From Allobosea sp. (GTDB taxonomy: Bacteria > Pseudomonadota > Alphaproteobacteria > Rhizobiales > Beijerinckiaceae), in NCBI GenBank assembly GCA_024231975.1, contig JAAEQB010000071.1, forward strand, positions 61,717-125,716: 64,000 bases of DNA. Reading direction: 5' to 3'. The first letter of the stretch is position 1; the number at the start of each line of letters is the position of its first letter. This document shows, one piece after another, positions 1 through 8,572 of this stretch. The position numbers and the translations under genes were made by a program. The notes under the pieces were generated by a model, which saw only the letters and a list, made by a program, of their open reading frames with translations, did not search any database and was not told where the DNA came from.

Positions 1-1131
1 CATCAGGAACGGAGCCTGCTCGTAGGCCGCCAGGCCGCCATGCTGACCGCAGCCGAGCCGATCCGGCTTGCCCATCGCGGGCTTGGCGGCGAGGCTCGAG
101 CCCGGCACGCCGAAGGCATTCGGCGCTTCGCTCGCGGCCATCGAGACGGCGAAGGCCAGCCCGTTCTCCGGCTTCTGGCCGATCTGCGCCAGTTCCTCGG
201 GCCCGAACAGCGCGCCGACCCAATCGCGCGCAGCGAAGAAGGCCCTCAATGCCGGCAGCAGGTCGGCCCGTCCCGGATCGACATAGACCAGCGCCGACGT
301 GCCGTTCGACACCGCCATCACATCGGCGGAGGCGGCGTTTTCCTTCAGCCCCGCCGCGATCAGCTCGGCATCGATGTCGATGATGCCGGTCACGGTCTGA
401 TGACCATGATCGGAACCGATCAGCAGGAGCACCTCGTCGCCGGCCGCGCGCAGCCGGTCGACCGCGGCGATGACGAGGCCGGCATGAGCGTCCGCCGCCG
501 CCAGCGTCGCCAGATGTTCCGGCGATCCGAGAGGCGCTTCATGCTGCGCGTGATCGGGCTCGCCGAACCAGAGCACCGCGAGCGGGGGGCGCCGGCGCTC
601 CAGCACCTCGTCGATGAAGCGCTCGGTCATCCGCCGCTCGCCCGCGACGTCGAGACGGATATCGAGGTGGTCCTCGGCCGGCACCGCGACGCGCCCGGGC
701 CCGAACGAGCCCGCCCTATGATAGACATGGCCGTGTCCATCGGGATCATGCGCATAAGCCGCGCCGGGCGAGACGTTGCTGAAGACGATCGCACCGCCGA
801 TCGGCTTCACGCGCTCGGCCAGGGTCGGCATGGCCAGCGAACGGCCGGTGACCCGGCGCTTATGCTGGAGGAAGTCCGTATCGCCGGCATCGCGCGCGAC
901 GAGGCGGCCCTCCTCGATCAGGGCGACGGAGTTCCCCTGCAGCCCGTGCCTTGCCGGGTAGCAGCCGGTGGCCATGCTCGCCGAGACGACCCGCGTGCAG
1001 GAAGGGAATACGGTGCGATAATCGGCGAAGCGTTCCGCATGGCGGGCGAATGCGACGAGGTTCGGCGTGTTCTGTTCGCAGATCAGGTCACGGCGCAGGC
1101 CGTCGAGGGTGACGATGACGACGCGGCGCAT
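1..1131 (-). CDS. Alkaline-phosphatase-superfamily phosphodiesterase, C-terminus beyond left edge
   Basis: Open from an ATG at 1131 to the window edge (377 codons, no stop), so the C-terminus is missing. The N-terminus has the metal-binding stretch VVIVTLDGLRRD (Asp10), then the nucleophile region PSCTRVVSASMATGCYPARHG with the usual Thr, and later GEPDHAQHE and GSDHGHQ, which supply Asp/His metal ligands. This is the type I phosphodiesterase/nucleotide pyrophosphatase layout (PF01663-like). It starts 3 bases after the phnA stop, so it is the last visible gene of the leftward operon. The substrate is unknown. Given its neighbours, it may act on a phosphonate or phosphoester related to the phnA substrate; that is inference from context. 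No signal peptide is visible, so it is probably cytoplasmic. Confidence 0.85.
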   Translation of the reverse strand, partial: MRRVVIVTLDGLRRDLICEQNTPNLVAFARHAERFADYRTVFPSCTRVVSASMATGCYPARHGLQGNSVALIEEGRLVARDAGDTDFLQHKRRVTGRSLAMPTLAERVKPIGGAIVFSNVSPGAAYAHDPDGHGHVYHRAGSFGPGRVAVPAEDHLDIRLDVAGERRMTERFIDEVLERRRPPLAVLWFGEPDHAQHEAPLGSPEHLATLAAADAHAGLVIAAVDRLRAAGDEVLLLIGSDHGHQTVTGIIDIDAELIAAGLKENAASADVMAVSNGTSALVYVDPGRADLLPALRAFFAARDWVGALFGPEELAQIGQKPENGLAFAVSMAASEAPNAFGVPGSSLAAKPAMGKPDRLGCGQHGGLAAYEQAPFLM

Positions 1132-1134
1132 CGC

Positions 1135-2412
1135 TCAAGCCTCCACCGCGTTGAGTGCCAATGCGAAGATATCGTAGTTCCGCAAGGCCTCGCCGCTCGC
1201 AGGTGCCGGCTCGGCTCGCAGCGGGTGAGACAGGATGAACGGGACGATCTGCTCCGAGAGCCCGCCATGCGAACGCAGCCGCTGCCCGGCCAATTGTGCG
1301 AGATCGTGCTCGCGGGCGCGTGCTCCAAGGGCAAAGCCCTTATCGGCGATGACAGCGATATCGCCTTCGCGGTCCTCCGGCGTGAGGAAGCGTTTGCAGG
1401 CCGTCTCGCGCGAAAGCGCGAGCGCAACACCCGGCAGATCGCGCAGAAAGCCTGCGACAGCTTCCACATCCACATCGGGGCGCAGGAGATGAACGCGCAC
1501 GAAACTGCCGAGCGCGCCATGATGGCGCACGAAGGGATCGGTGATCGGGCAAACCACGCGGGCGGCATCACGGCCGAATGCCTCGTCGAGCGCGTCGCCG
1601 AGATAGAGCACGTTCGGCGCGCCGTCGGGCCTTGCCATGTCGGACATGCCGTGATCCGCGACGATGCCGACCACGGCTCCGGCTTCGATCAGCGCGCCGA
1701 CCCGCCGGTCGACGTCGGCCATGAAGGCGAGGGCCTCCGGTTCGTCAGGCGCATGCTTGTGCTGTACATAATCCGATAGCGAGAGGTAGAGGAGATCGGG
1801 TCGCCGGGTCTCGAGCAGGCGCAGGCCGGCATCCAGCACGAAGAGCGAGAGATCCGCCGAATACTGATCGGGCGCGGGGCGGCCGACGAGATCGGTGACA
1901 ACGCCGATCCCGTTCTCGGCCTCGCTCGCTTCCCCCGCCTTTTCAGCGGAGAAGGCGATCCCGCGGAGGCCCTTTCCGAGCGCCTTGCGCAGCTTGTCCT
2001 TCGCGGTGATCGCGACGACCGAGGCCCCCGCCTGCGAGAATGCCGCCAGAATCGTCGGCGCGCGCACCGGCGTGGCGTCAACCATCATCACCTGGGTGCC
2101 GGTCTCCCGGTCGATGTAGAAGTTTCCGGATACGCCATGAACAGCCGGCGGCGCGCCGCAGACGATCGAGATGTTGTTGGGGTTGGTGAAGGTCGGCATC
2201 GCCGCCAACGCCGTCGTCCAGAAACCCGTGAGCCGGAGCCGATCGAAGGTTGGAACAACGCCGGCCGCGCTCGCAGCGTCGAGATAGGCGGGATCGCAGC
2301 CGTCGAAGCAGACGACGACGGTCGGCCGCTTCGGCCAATGATAGCTTCGGCCGTTCACCTCGATCGGCGGGCGCTCGGGATAGGGTTGCGACAAGGGCAT
2401 TTTAGACGACAT
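1135..2412 (-). CDS. phnA: Phosphonoacetate hydrolase
   Basis: A 425-residue member of the alkaline phosphatase superfamily that closely matches phosphonoacetate hydrolase, the zinc enzyme that splits phosphonoacetate to acetate and phosphate. Diagnostic stretches are VVCFDGCDPAY (metal Asp37), PTFTNPNNISIV (catalytic Thr76), GNFYIDRETG, APTILAAF, AITAKDKLR, SLSDYVQHKHAP, IVADHGM, ITDPFVRHHGALGS and RSHGGLSEQ, which supply the remaining metal-binding Asp and His residues. ATG at 2412 is preferred to the in-frame TTG at 2415. The gene lies 8 bases after the amidase and 3 bases before the second phosphodiesterase, in one operon with a LIV-type transporter. The classical partner genes (phnB, phnCDE) are not seen. 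Family assignment is strong; exact substrate is inferred from family. Confidence 0.9.
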   Translation of the reverse strand: MSSKMPLSQPYPERPPIEVNGRSYHWPKRPTVVVCFDGCDPAYLDAASAAGVVPTFDRLRLTGFWTTALAAMPTFTNPNNISIVCGAPPAVHGVSGNFYIDRETGTQVMMVDATPVRAPTILAAFSQAGASVVAITAKDKLRKALGKGLRGIAFSAEKAGEASEAENGIGVVTDLVGRPAPDQYSADLSLFVLDAGLRLLETRRPDLLYLSLSDYVQHKHAPDEPEALAFMADVDRRVGALIEAGAVVGIVADHGMSDMARPDGAPNVLYLGDALDEAFGRDAARVVCPITDPFVRHHGALGSFVRVHLLRPDVDVEAVAGFLRDLPGVALALSRETACKRFLTPEDREGDIAVIADKGFALGARAREHDLAQLAGQRLRSHGGLSEQIVPFILSHPLRAEPAPASGEALRNYDIFALALNAVEA

Positions 2413-2420
2413 CAAAACTC

Positions 2421-3749
2421 TCAGATTTCATGTGAGGTGGTGGGATTGACCTGGGCCGCGAGCCAAGCGGCCGCTTGCAACAATGCGCGGTCGCCCCCCT
2501 GCGGACCGATGAGCTGGAGCCCGATCGGAAGCCCGCCGACGCCGTGCAGCAGCGGCAGCGAAACGGTCGGAAGGCCGCACAGACTCCAGGGCATCGACAT
2601 GACGCCCGATCCCGGCCCCTCCGCGAGGAGCGTCGCCTCTCCGGGCGTGGACAGGGTCACGAGCAGGTCGTGCTCAGCGAAGAGACCGGCTGCGAGCATG
2701 GTCAGGCGGTCGGCCAGTGCGTCGAGTTCGAGATAGCGCGGCGCGCTCATGGCGCGGCCGCTGTCGACCCCTGCGCGCAGCGGCGGGCACAGCCGCTCGA
2801 AATCCTCGGTGGGCAAAGCCCCGAAGCGGAAGGCCAGATGCGCATCGAGCAGGCCCAGCGTCACCTCCAACGCCCGCTCGAATTCGGTCGGCAATGGCGG
2901 TTCCGCGACCGGGACGGCAAGCCGCGCCAGCAGCCTGTCGAGGGCGGCGGCCGCGTCCGGCGCGACGCTCGCCCAGCCGGGGCCGCGTACAAGGGCGACA
3001 CGAGGGGCCGGGAGCCGCTCGATCGAATCGAGATCGGCGAGCGTGGAATCGAAGGCCCCGGCGAAGAGCGCGAGATCCGCGACCGAGCGCGCCATCAGGC
3101 CCAGATGCGCCAGACGCGGCACCAGGATGTTCGAGCCCGCCATATCGGCGAAGCCGAGCGATGGCTTGAAGGCGAAGGCGCCGCAGAACGAGGCAGGAAG
3201 CGTCGTCGAGGCCGTGTGCTGCGTTCCAAGCGCCAGCGGAACCATATGGTCGACCACGGCCGCGGCCGATCCGGCTGACGAAACGCCGGGCGAACGTGCC
3301 AGGTCACGAGGATTCCGGGTCGGGCTCGGATGGTACATGCCGAATTCGGACGTCGTGGTCTTGCCGATGATGATGGCGCCGGCCCGCCGCAGTCTCGCGA
3401 CCGCCGCCGCGTCGACCTGCGGACGGCGGCCGCGATAGAGTGCGCTGCCATATTCCGAAGGCATGTCGACGGTGTCGAAAACGTCCTTCACGCCGATGGG
3501 CAGCCCGTGCAGCGGGCCGAGTGGCTGGCCCGCCGCTTGCCGGCGATCCGCCTCGCGCGCCTGGTCGAGAGCCGATGCCGGGTCGAGATAGCTCCAGGCC
3601 CGCACTTCGGGCTCGCGCGCTGCGATTCGGGCGAGGCAGGCTTCCATCAGGGACACAGCGGTGAGCGTTCCGGCATGGATCGCACGCGCCGCATCCGCGG
3701 CTGAAAGGCATGCGGGATCCGAGGGCGGGGCAGAGGCTTGGGAATTCAT
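2421..3749 (-). CDS. Amidase-signature family amidohydrolase
   Basis: A 442-residue amidase-signature protein. The catalytic Lys is in GLPIGVKDVFDT (Lys88), the cis-Ser in SPGVSSAGSAAAV (about Ser157/158), and the nucleophile is expected in GTQHTASTTLPASFCG (Ser181). The nucleophile loop is unusual: the common GG/AGS-x-I/V-R-P pattern reads TAS-TTL-P, so the Gly before Ser and the conserved Arg after it are replaced. Activity is still plausible because Lys-Ser-Ser is intact. It sits between the transporter and phnA, so it may release an acid from an imported amide. Phosphonoacetamide-like or malonamide-like substrates would make sense beside phnA, but that is speculation. Start ATG 3749. Confidence 0.85.
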   Translation of the reverse strand: MNSQASAPPSDPACLSAADAARAIHAGTLTAVSLMEACLARIAAREPEVRAWSYLDPASALDQAREADRRQAAGQPLGPLHGLPIGVKDVFDTVDMPSEYGSALYRGRRPQVDAAAVARLRRAGAIIIGKTTTSEFGMYHPSPTRNPRDLARSPGVSSAGSAAAVVDHMVPLALGTQHTASTTLPASFCGAFAFKPSLGFADMAGSNILVPRLAHLGLMARSVADLALFAGAFDSTLADLDSIERLPAPRVALVRGPGWASVAPDAAAALDRLLARLAVPVAEPPLPTEFERALEVTLGLLDAHLAFRFGALPTEDFERLCPPLRAGVDSGRAMSAPRYLELDALADRLTMLAAGLFAEHDLLVTLSTPGEATLLAEGPGSGVMSMPWSLCGLPTVSLPLLHGVGGLPIGLQLIGPQGGDRALLQAAAWLAAQVNPTTSHEI

Positions 3750-3775
3750 GGCGATGTCGCTTCGGTTGGTGGTGG

Positions 3776-5677
3776 CTATGATTGCGCCTGGGGGATGGCC
3801 GGAGCCGGCGTTTCAGGCGGGGCCGACCGGAATCGCGCAGCGAGCGAGGCCAGGCGCGGCACGATGCCTTCCCGGAACACCAGCACGCAGAGAACGAAGA
3901 CCGCGCCCTGGATGACGAGAACCCAGGCGCCGAACGGGGCGAGCGTCTGTTGCATCGTCGCGACGAGGGCGGCACCCGCAAGCGGCCCGGTCAGCGTGCC
4001 GATCCCGCCGAGCAGCGCCATCAGCACGGCCTCTCCGGAGAAGTGCCAGTGCGCGCCGGACAGCGTGGCGAGCTGGAACGCGACGGCGCTGAAGGCCCCG
4101 GCGAGCCCAGCGCAACCGGCGGCGACGGCGAAGGCTGCCAGCTTGTAGGCAAAGACGTCGTAGCCCAGCGAGAGCGCTCGCCGCTCGTCGTCGCGGATCG
4201 CGACCAGCACCATGCCGAAACGCGAGGACAGAAGCCGCCTCAGGCCGAGGAAGACGCCAAGCAGCGCCAGTGCCGAGAGGCCGTAGACGATCCGGTCGTC
4301 GCGCAGGTCGATGAAGCCGAGGAGCAGACCGCGCGGGACCGAATGAATGCCGTCCTCGCCATGGGTGAACGGCGCCTGGACATAGGCGAAATAGGCCATC
4401 TGAGCGATGGCGAGCGTGATCATCGCCTGGTAGATGCCGCTGCGGCGCAGAGCCAACGCACCCATGGCGACCCCGAGCGCAAGCGCCGCCGCGATGCCGG
4501 CGAGCATGGCGAGCTCCGGCGGCAGCGCCCAGATCTTGAGCGCATGCGCGGTGATGTAGGCCGCCGTGCCGTAGATCGCGGCTTGTCCGAAGGAGACGAT
4601 GCCGGCGAAGCCGATCAGGAAATTGAACGAGGCGGCGAAGATGGCGAGGCAAGCGATCTTCACCAGATGGATCGGGTAGACCAGCATCGGCAGCAGCACC
4701 AGCGCCGCCAGGACGATGCCGGTGAGCGCGATCTCCCGCCGGCGCGAGGCTGAGGCTCCCGCCGCGCCATCCGCCCCCGGCAGGCGCGCCGCCCGGAATT
4801 CGTGGCGCTTGACCACCGAGAGGCCGAAGAGCCCCTGCGGCCGCAGCATCAGCATCAGGCACATGAAGGCGAAGATCACGAGGCTCGAAGCCTGCGGGTA
4901 GACGGCCTGGGTCAGGCTTTCGATCAGAGCGAGGCAATAGCTGGCGATCAGGGTGCCGCCGATCGAGCCCATGCCGCCGACGATGATGATGGCGAAGACG
5001 ACCAGCAGGATGTCGGCGCCCATCAGCGGGCTGACCTGGTAGACCGGTGCTGCGAGCGCCCCGGCGAAGCCGGCGAGCGCGGCGCCGAGACCGAAGGTGA
5101 GCGAGCGGACCTGCGGCACGCGCACGCCGAGCGCCTCGGCGATGGCGCCGTTCTCGGAGGCGGCACGCAGGGTCGCGCCGGCTCTGGTCCGCTCGATCGC
5201 CAGCCAGACCACGAGGCAGACGACCAGCGCCACGGCGACGACCCAGAGCCGATAGGTCGGCAGGAACAGGAAGCCCAGATCGATGCCGCCGGAGAGCCAG
5301 TCTGGCGTCGAGAAAGGCAACCCGGTCGAGCCGAAATGGACCTGGAACAGCCCCTGGAGCACCGTCGCGAGGCCGAAGGTCAGCATGAAGCCGTAGAGCG
5401 GATCGAGATCATAGGTGCGGCGCAAAAACAGGCGCTCGATCGCAAGCCCGAGCGCGCCGATGGCGAGCGCCGAGAAGGCAAGGGCGGGCAGATAGCCGAG
5501 CCCGAGCCTGCCGGCCGCCAGCCACGCGGCGAAGGCGCCCATCATGTAGAGCGCGCCATGCGTCATGTTCAGTACGTTGAGCAGGCCGAAGATCAGTGCC
5601 AGCCCCAGGCTGAGCAGCGCATAGAAGGAGCCGTTGACGAGGCCGATGGTGAGGTAGCCGAGGATGAGGTCGAGCAT
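3776..5677 (-). CDS. Fused LivH-LivM-type ABC transporter permease
   Basis: A 633-residue inner-membrane protein joining both branched-chain-type permeases. Residues 1 to about 290 are LivH-like (GLVNGSFYALLSLGLALIFG near the start, NMTHGALYMMGAFAAW). After a short polar linker (about 290-310), residues to about 615 are LivM-like (FAGIVSFGQAAIYGTAAY, AIRDDERRALSLGYDVFAYK coupling loop). Each half carries many hydrophobic segments. The two permeases are usually separate genes of about 290 and 320-400 residues, so this is a clean fusion. It lies 6 bases after the LivF-like gene and 26 bases before the amidase. It should form the membrane channel for the binding protein at 7187-8389; the ligand is not amino acids by default and is unknown here. 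Confidence 0.92.
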   Translation of the reverse strand: MLDLILGYLTIGLVNGSFYALLSLGLALIFGLLNVLNMTHGALYMMGAFAAWLAAGRLGLGYLPALAFSALAIGALGLAIERLFLRRTYDLDPLYGFMLTFGLATVLQGLFQVHFGSTGLPFSTPDWLSGGIDLGFLFLPTYRLWVVAVALVVCLVVWLAIERTRAGATLRAASENGAIAEALGVRVPQVRSLTFGLGAALAGFAGALAAPVYQVSPLMGADILLVVFAIIIVGGMGSIGGTLIASYCLALIESLTQAVYPQASSLVIFAFMCLMLMLRPQGLFGLSVVKRHEFRAARLPGADGAAGASASRRREIALTGIVLAALVLLPMLVYPIHLVKIACLAIFAASFNFLIGFAGIVSFGQAAIYGTAAYITAHALKIWALPPELAMLAGIAAALALGVAMGALALRRSGIYQAMITLAIAQMAYFAYVQAPFTHGEDGIHSVPRGLLLGFIDLRDDRIVYGLSALALLGVFLGLRRLLSSRFGMVLVAIRDDERRALSLGYDVFAYKLAAFAVAAGCAGLAGAFSAVAFQLATLSGAHWHFSGEAVLMALLGGIGTLTGPLAGAALVATMQQTLAPFGAWVLVIQGAVFVLCVLVFREGIVPRLASLAARFRSAPPETPAPAIPQAQS

Positions 5678-5683
5678 GGCGTT

Positions 5684-6400
5684 TCACAGCGCGAGATGGT
5701 GGGCGAGCCGGCGTTCGGTCTCGGTCGGGTCACCGACATCGCTCTCCGCGACGACAGCCCCCTGTTCGATCGCCACCACCCGGTCGGCGACCCGCAGAAC
5801 GAAGGACAGGTTCTGCTCGACGAGCAGGATGGTGTAGCCGCGGCGTTTCAGCGTGCTCAGCGCGGTCTCGATCTGCCGCACGATGACAGGCGCCAGCCCT
5901 TCGGTCGGCTCGTCGAGGAGCAGCGTGCGGGCGCCGGTCCGCAGGATGCGGCCGATCGCGAGCATCTGCTGCTCGCCGCCGCTGAGCTGGCCGCCATAAT
6001 GGCGCTTGCGGCTTTCGAGATTGGGAAAGATCTCGGCCTCGCTCAGCCCGCCATCTCCGACACGCGGCGGCAAAGAGAGGTTCTCGGCGACGGTGAGGCT
6101 GGCGAAGACGGCCCGCTCCTCCGGGCAGTAGCCGATGCCGGCCCGAGCCCGTTCGGCCGGGCTCAGCGCCGCAGCGTTTCGCCCCGAGACCGCGATCTCG
6201 CCGGCCTGGCGCGGCAAAAGCCCCATGACGGAGCGCAGGATCGTCGTCTTGCCGGCACCGTTGCGGCCGACGAGGCCGACGACCTCGCCCGGCATGACGC
6301 GGAACGACACGTCGAACAGCGCCTGCGAGGCGCCGTACCAGGCTCGCAGCCCGGCGATGTCCAGGGCGGGCGTCGCGCCCGCTGGCGAATGTTCAGGCAT
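5684..6400 (-). CDS. LivF-type ABC transporter ATP-binding protein
   Basis: A 238-residue ATPase of the LivF subgroup. Walker A is GRNGAGKTT, the signature LSGGEQQMLAIGR, and Walker B LLLDEPTEGLAP. The ATG at 6400 is chosen because it begins just before the conserved LDIAGLRAWYG strand. A longer reading that starts at 6556 only adds sequence overlapping LivG in another frame. The start overlaps the LivG stop by 8 bases, so the two subunits are translationally coupled and expected to form the ATPase heterodimer energising the fused permease. Confidence 0.92.
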   Translation of the reverse strand: MPEHSPAGATPALDIAGLRAWYGASQALFDVSFRVMPGEVVGLVGRNGAGKTTILRSVMGLLPRQAGEIAVSGRNAAALSPAERARAGIGYCPEERAVFASLTVAENLSLPPRVGDGGLSEAEIFPNLESRKRHYGGQLSGGEQQMLAIGRILRTGARTLLLDEPTEGLAPVIVRQIETALSTLKRRGYTILLVEQNLSFVLRVADRVVAIEQGAVVAESDVGDPTETERRLAHHLAL

Positions 6401-7190
6401 GGGCGGCCTCCCCGATATAGGCCTCGCGGACACGGGGGTCAGCGGCGACCTCGCGATAGGGCCCGCGCGCCAGCAGCCTGCCGCCGGCAAGCACGGTGAC
6501 CTCGTCGGCAAGACGCTCGACGACCGCGAGATTGTGCTCGACCAGCAGTACCGCACGGGTCTCGGCGGCCCGCGCGATGAGCGCGGAGACTTCCGGAATG
6601 TCCTCGCGCGCGAGCCCGGCCATCGGCTCGTCGAGCATCAGCAGGCGCGGGCGTAGCAGCAGCGTCGTCACAAGTTCGAGCAGGCGCTTGCGGCCATAGG
6701 ACAGATCGGCGGCGCGCTCGCGGCGGCGCGAGGCGAGGCCGGTCTCGTCGAGCAGCCGTTCGGCCTCATCGTCGAGCAGCGCGCTCTCGCGCCGCCGCAG
6801 CAGGGCGAAGCCGCCTGTCCCGCGCGTCATCGCCATGCGCAGATTGTCCTCGACCGAGAGGTCCGGGAATGTCGCGGAGATCTGAAAGGAGCGAGCAAGG
6901 CCGCGCCGTGCCAGCCGATCCGCCCGCCAGCCGGTGACGTCGACATCGTCGAAAACGACCCGCCCCGAGGTCGGTTTCACGAAGCCGCTGATCGCGTTGA
7001 ACAGCGTGGATTTTCCGGCGCCGTTGGGGCCGATCACGGCATGGACGCCCTTCGAACCGAGGGCGAGCGAGACATCGCGCAAGGCGTGGAAATCGCCGAA
7101 GCGCACCGTCAGCGCCTGTGCCCGGATGAGGGGCGCGGCGCCGGGCTGTGCCGGCGTCGCGATCGGAGTCTCTGATGCCGCAAGCATCAT
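6393..7190 (-). CDS. LivG-type ABC transporter ATP-binding protein
   Basis: A 265-residue ATPase of the LivG subgroup. It has Walker A GPNGAGKST, a Q-loop FQISATFPDLSVEDNL, the signature-like LSYGRKRLLELVTTLL with the LivG-type replacement of LSGG, and Walker B LLMLDEPMAGLA. The start is the first of two adjacent ATGs (7190), which overlaps the binding-protein stop as ATGA. The coupling and order binding protein, LivG, LivF, LivHM define the transporter operon. Confidence 0.92.
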   Translation of the reverse strand: MMLAASETPIATPAQPGAAPLIRAQALTVRFGDFHALRDVSLALGSKGVHAVIGPNGAGKSTLFNAISGFVKPTSGRVVFDDVDVTGWRADRLARRGLARSFQISATFPDLSVEDNLRMAMTRGTGGFALLRRRESALLDDEAERLLDETGLASRRRERAADLSYGRKRLLELVTTLLLRPRLLMLDEPMAGLAREDIPEVSALIARAAETRAVLLVEHNLAVVERLADEVTVLAGGRLLARGPYREVAADPRVREAYIGEAAHA

Positions 7191-8389
7191 TGGACCGCGG
7201 AGGCGGTCGCGCAGCCCGACGCGGCCACCGGCTTGAAAGCCTTGTCCGCCGGGATCGTGGCGAGGCGCTCGTAAAAATCCCACGGCTCACGGCTCTCGCC
7301 CGGAGCCTTCACGCGATAGACGCCGAGATCGTAGAGAACCCGGCCGTTCTCGGCGACCCTGGCAGGGCGCCCGAACCGGTCGACCGGCAGCCGGCGCATC
7401 TCGGCATTCACCTTGGCCGCGTCGTCGGTCTTGGCCGATTGCGCCGCCTTCAGATAGTGCAGCACGCTGCTATAGACGCCGGCCTGCTCGCGGGTCGGCA
7501 TGCGGCCATGGCTTTCGAAGAAGCGGCGGGCGAAGGCGCGCGTGCCGTCATGTTCGTTCCAGTAGAAGCCGGTCGTGACGATCAGGCCCTGGGCCGCCTC
7601 GAGGCCGACGCTGTTGATGTCGGTGACGAAGGCGTGCAGCGCGGCGACCTTCTGGCTGCGGGTGATGCCGAACTGTCCCGCCTGCTTGATCGCGTTGACG
7701 GTGTCGGCGCCGGCGCTCGCGAGCGCCACGACCTCGGCCTTGGAGCTGCGGGCGCGCAGCAGCAGCGCCGAGAAATCCGCGGTGCTGAGCGGGTGGCGGG
7801 CGCTGCCGGTCACGTTGCCCCCGCGCGCGCCGACCACGGCGCTGGCATCCTTCTCGAGATCATGGCCGAAAGCAAAATCGGCAGTGAGGAAGAACCAGGA
7901 TTTCAGGTTTTGATCGACCAGTGCCGCGGCGGTTCCCTGGGCGAGGCCGTAGGTGTCGTCGGTCCAGTGCGAGACGAAGGGCGAGCAGCGGCCGCCGGTG
8001 ATCTCGACACTGGCGGCGCCGGAGACCATCAGCGACTTCTTCTTTTCGTTTGCGATTGCGATCAAGCCGAAGACGACGCCCGAATGAGGCAGGTCGACGA
8101 CGACGTCGACGCCGCGGCGGTCGAACCATTCCCGGGCGATGCCGGAGGCGACGTCCGGCTTGTTCTGGTGATCGGCCGTGAGGATTTCGATCGGGGTGCC
8201 GTCGATCGCCCCACCGAAATCGGCCACGGCCATGCGCGCGGCGAGGATCGAGCCGGGACCGCCGACATCGGCGACGACGCCGCTCTGATCTCCCATGACA
8301 CCAATGACCAACTTGTTGTCGGAGAACTGAGCGGAAGCGGAACTGATAATGCCGATCGCGGCGACGGAGGCGAGAAGCAGGCTGCGCAT
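7187..8389 (-). CDS. Periplasmic binding protein of a LIV-type ABC transporter
   Basis: A 400-residue type I periplasmic binding protein (Peripla_BP_6 style). It has an N-terminal Sec signal MRSLLLASVAAIGIISSASA, cleaved about residue 20. Mature motifs include VIGVMGDQSG, SWFFLTADFAFGHDLE and AVYSSVLHYLKAAQ-like helices. It is the promoter-proximal gene of the leftward operon and is read from the region with the two acatatgtga repeats. The ligand is not deducible from sequence. The downstream amidase and phosphonoacetate hydrolase suggest an amide or phosphonate-bearing organic acid rather than leucine. Confidence 0.9.
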   Translation of the reverse strand: MRSLLLASVAAIGIISSASAQFSDNKLVIGVMGDQSGVVADVGGPGSILAARMAVADFGGAIDGTPIEILTADHQNKPDVASGIAREWFDRRGVDVVVDLPHSGVVFGLIAIANEKKKSLMVSGAASVEITGGRCSPFVSHWTDDTYGLAQGTAAALVDQNLKSWFFLTADFAFGHDLEKDASAVVGARGGNVTGSARHPLSTADFSALLLRARSSKAEVVALASAGADTVNAIKQAGQFGITRSQKVAALHAFVTDINSVGLEAAQGLIVTTGFYWNEHDGTRAFARRFFESHGRMPTREQAGVYSSVLHYLKAAQSAKTDDAAKVNAEMRRLPVDRFGRPARVAENGRVLYDLGVYRVKAPGESREPWDFYERLATIPADKAFKPVAASGCATASAVQ

Positions 8390-8438
8390 GGATGACCCCT
8401 TTGGCGGTGACTGGCGTCGTCATAACCAAAGGCTGCAA

Positions 8439-8469
8439 CACATATGTGACGATGTTGGTACATATGTGA
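8439..8469. promoter_or_regulatory. Paired palindromic operator in divergent promoter
   Basis: Two copies of acatatgtga (8440-8449 and 8460-8469) lie exactly 20 bases apart, each centred on the perfect palindrome acatatgt (the first extends to cacatatgtg). They sit between the binding-protein start (8389) and the SorC-family regulator start (8573). The spacing places both sites on nearly the same face of the helix. Likely the binding site of the adjacent regulator controlling both directions; binding is inferred. Confidence 0.6.
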
Positions 8470-8572
8470 TTTGACGACACGCCGGTTGCCATAGCGCGGG
8501 CGACAGGGCAGCTGAATGTCACGCAGCAGGGGGCTCAAAGGCGTGCTCAACCGGATAAAGGGAGGAAGGTCG

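Noticed and set aside
40..1779. Long open plus-strand frame of 579 codons
   Set aside because: It is antisense to phnA and the phosphodiesterase, both of which have clear motifs; the predicted protein is Arg-rich and low in family signal, as expected for a GC-rich shadow frame.
4802..6499. Plus-strand frame of 565 codons
   Set aside because: Antisense to the LivHM and LivF genes; composition (Asp/Glu/Arg/Gln-rich) is the mirror of a hydrophobic permease.
3776..8389. Leucine/isoleucine/valine transporter
   Set aside because: Family membership alone does not give the ligand; operon partners are amidase and phosphonate enzymes, so the amino-acid label was not used.
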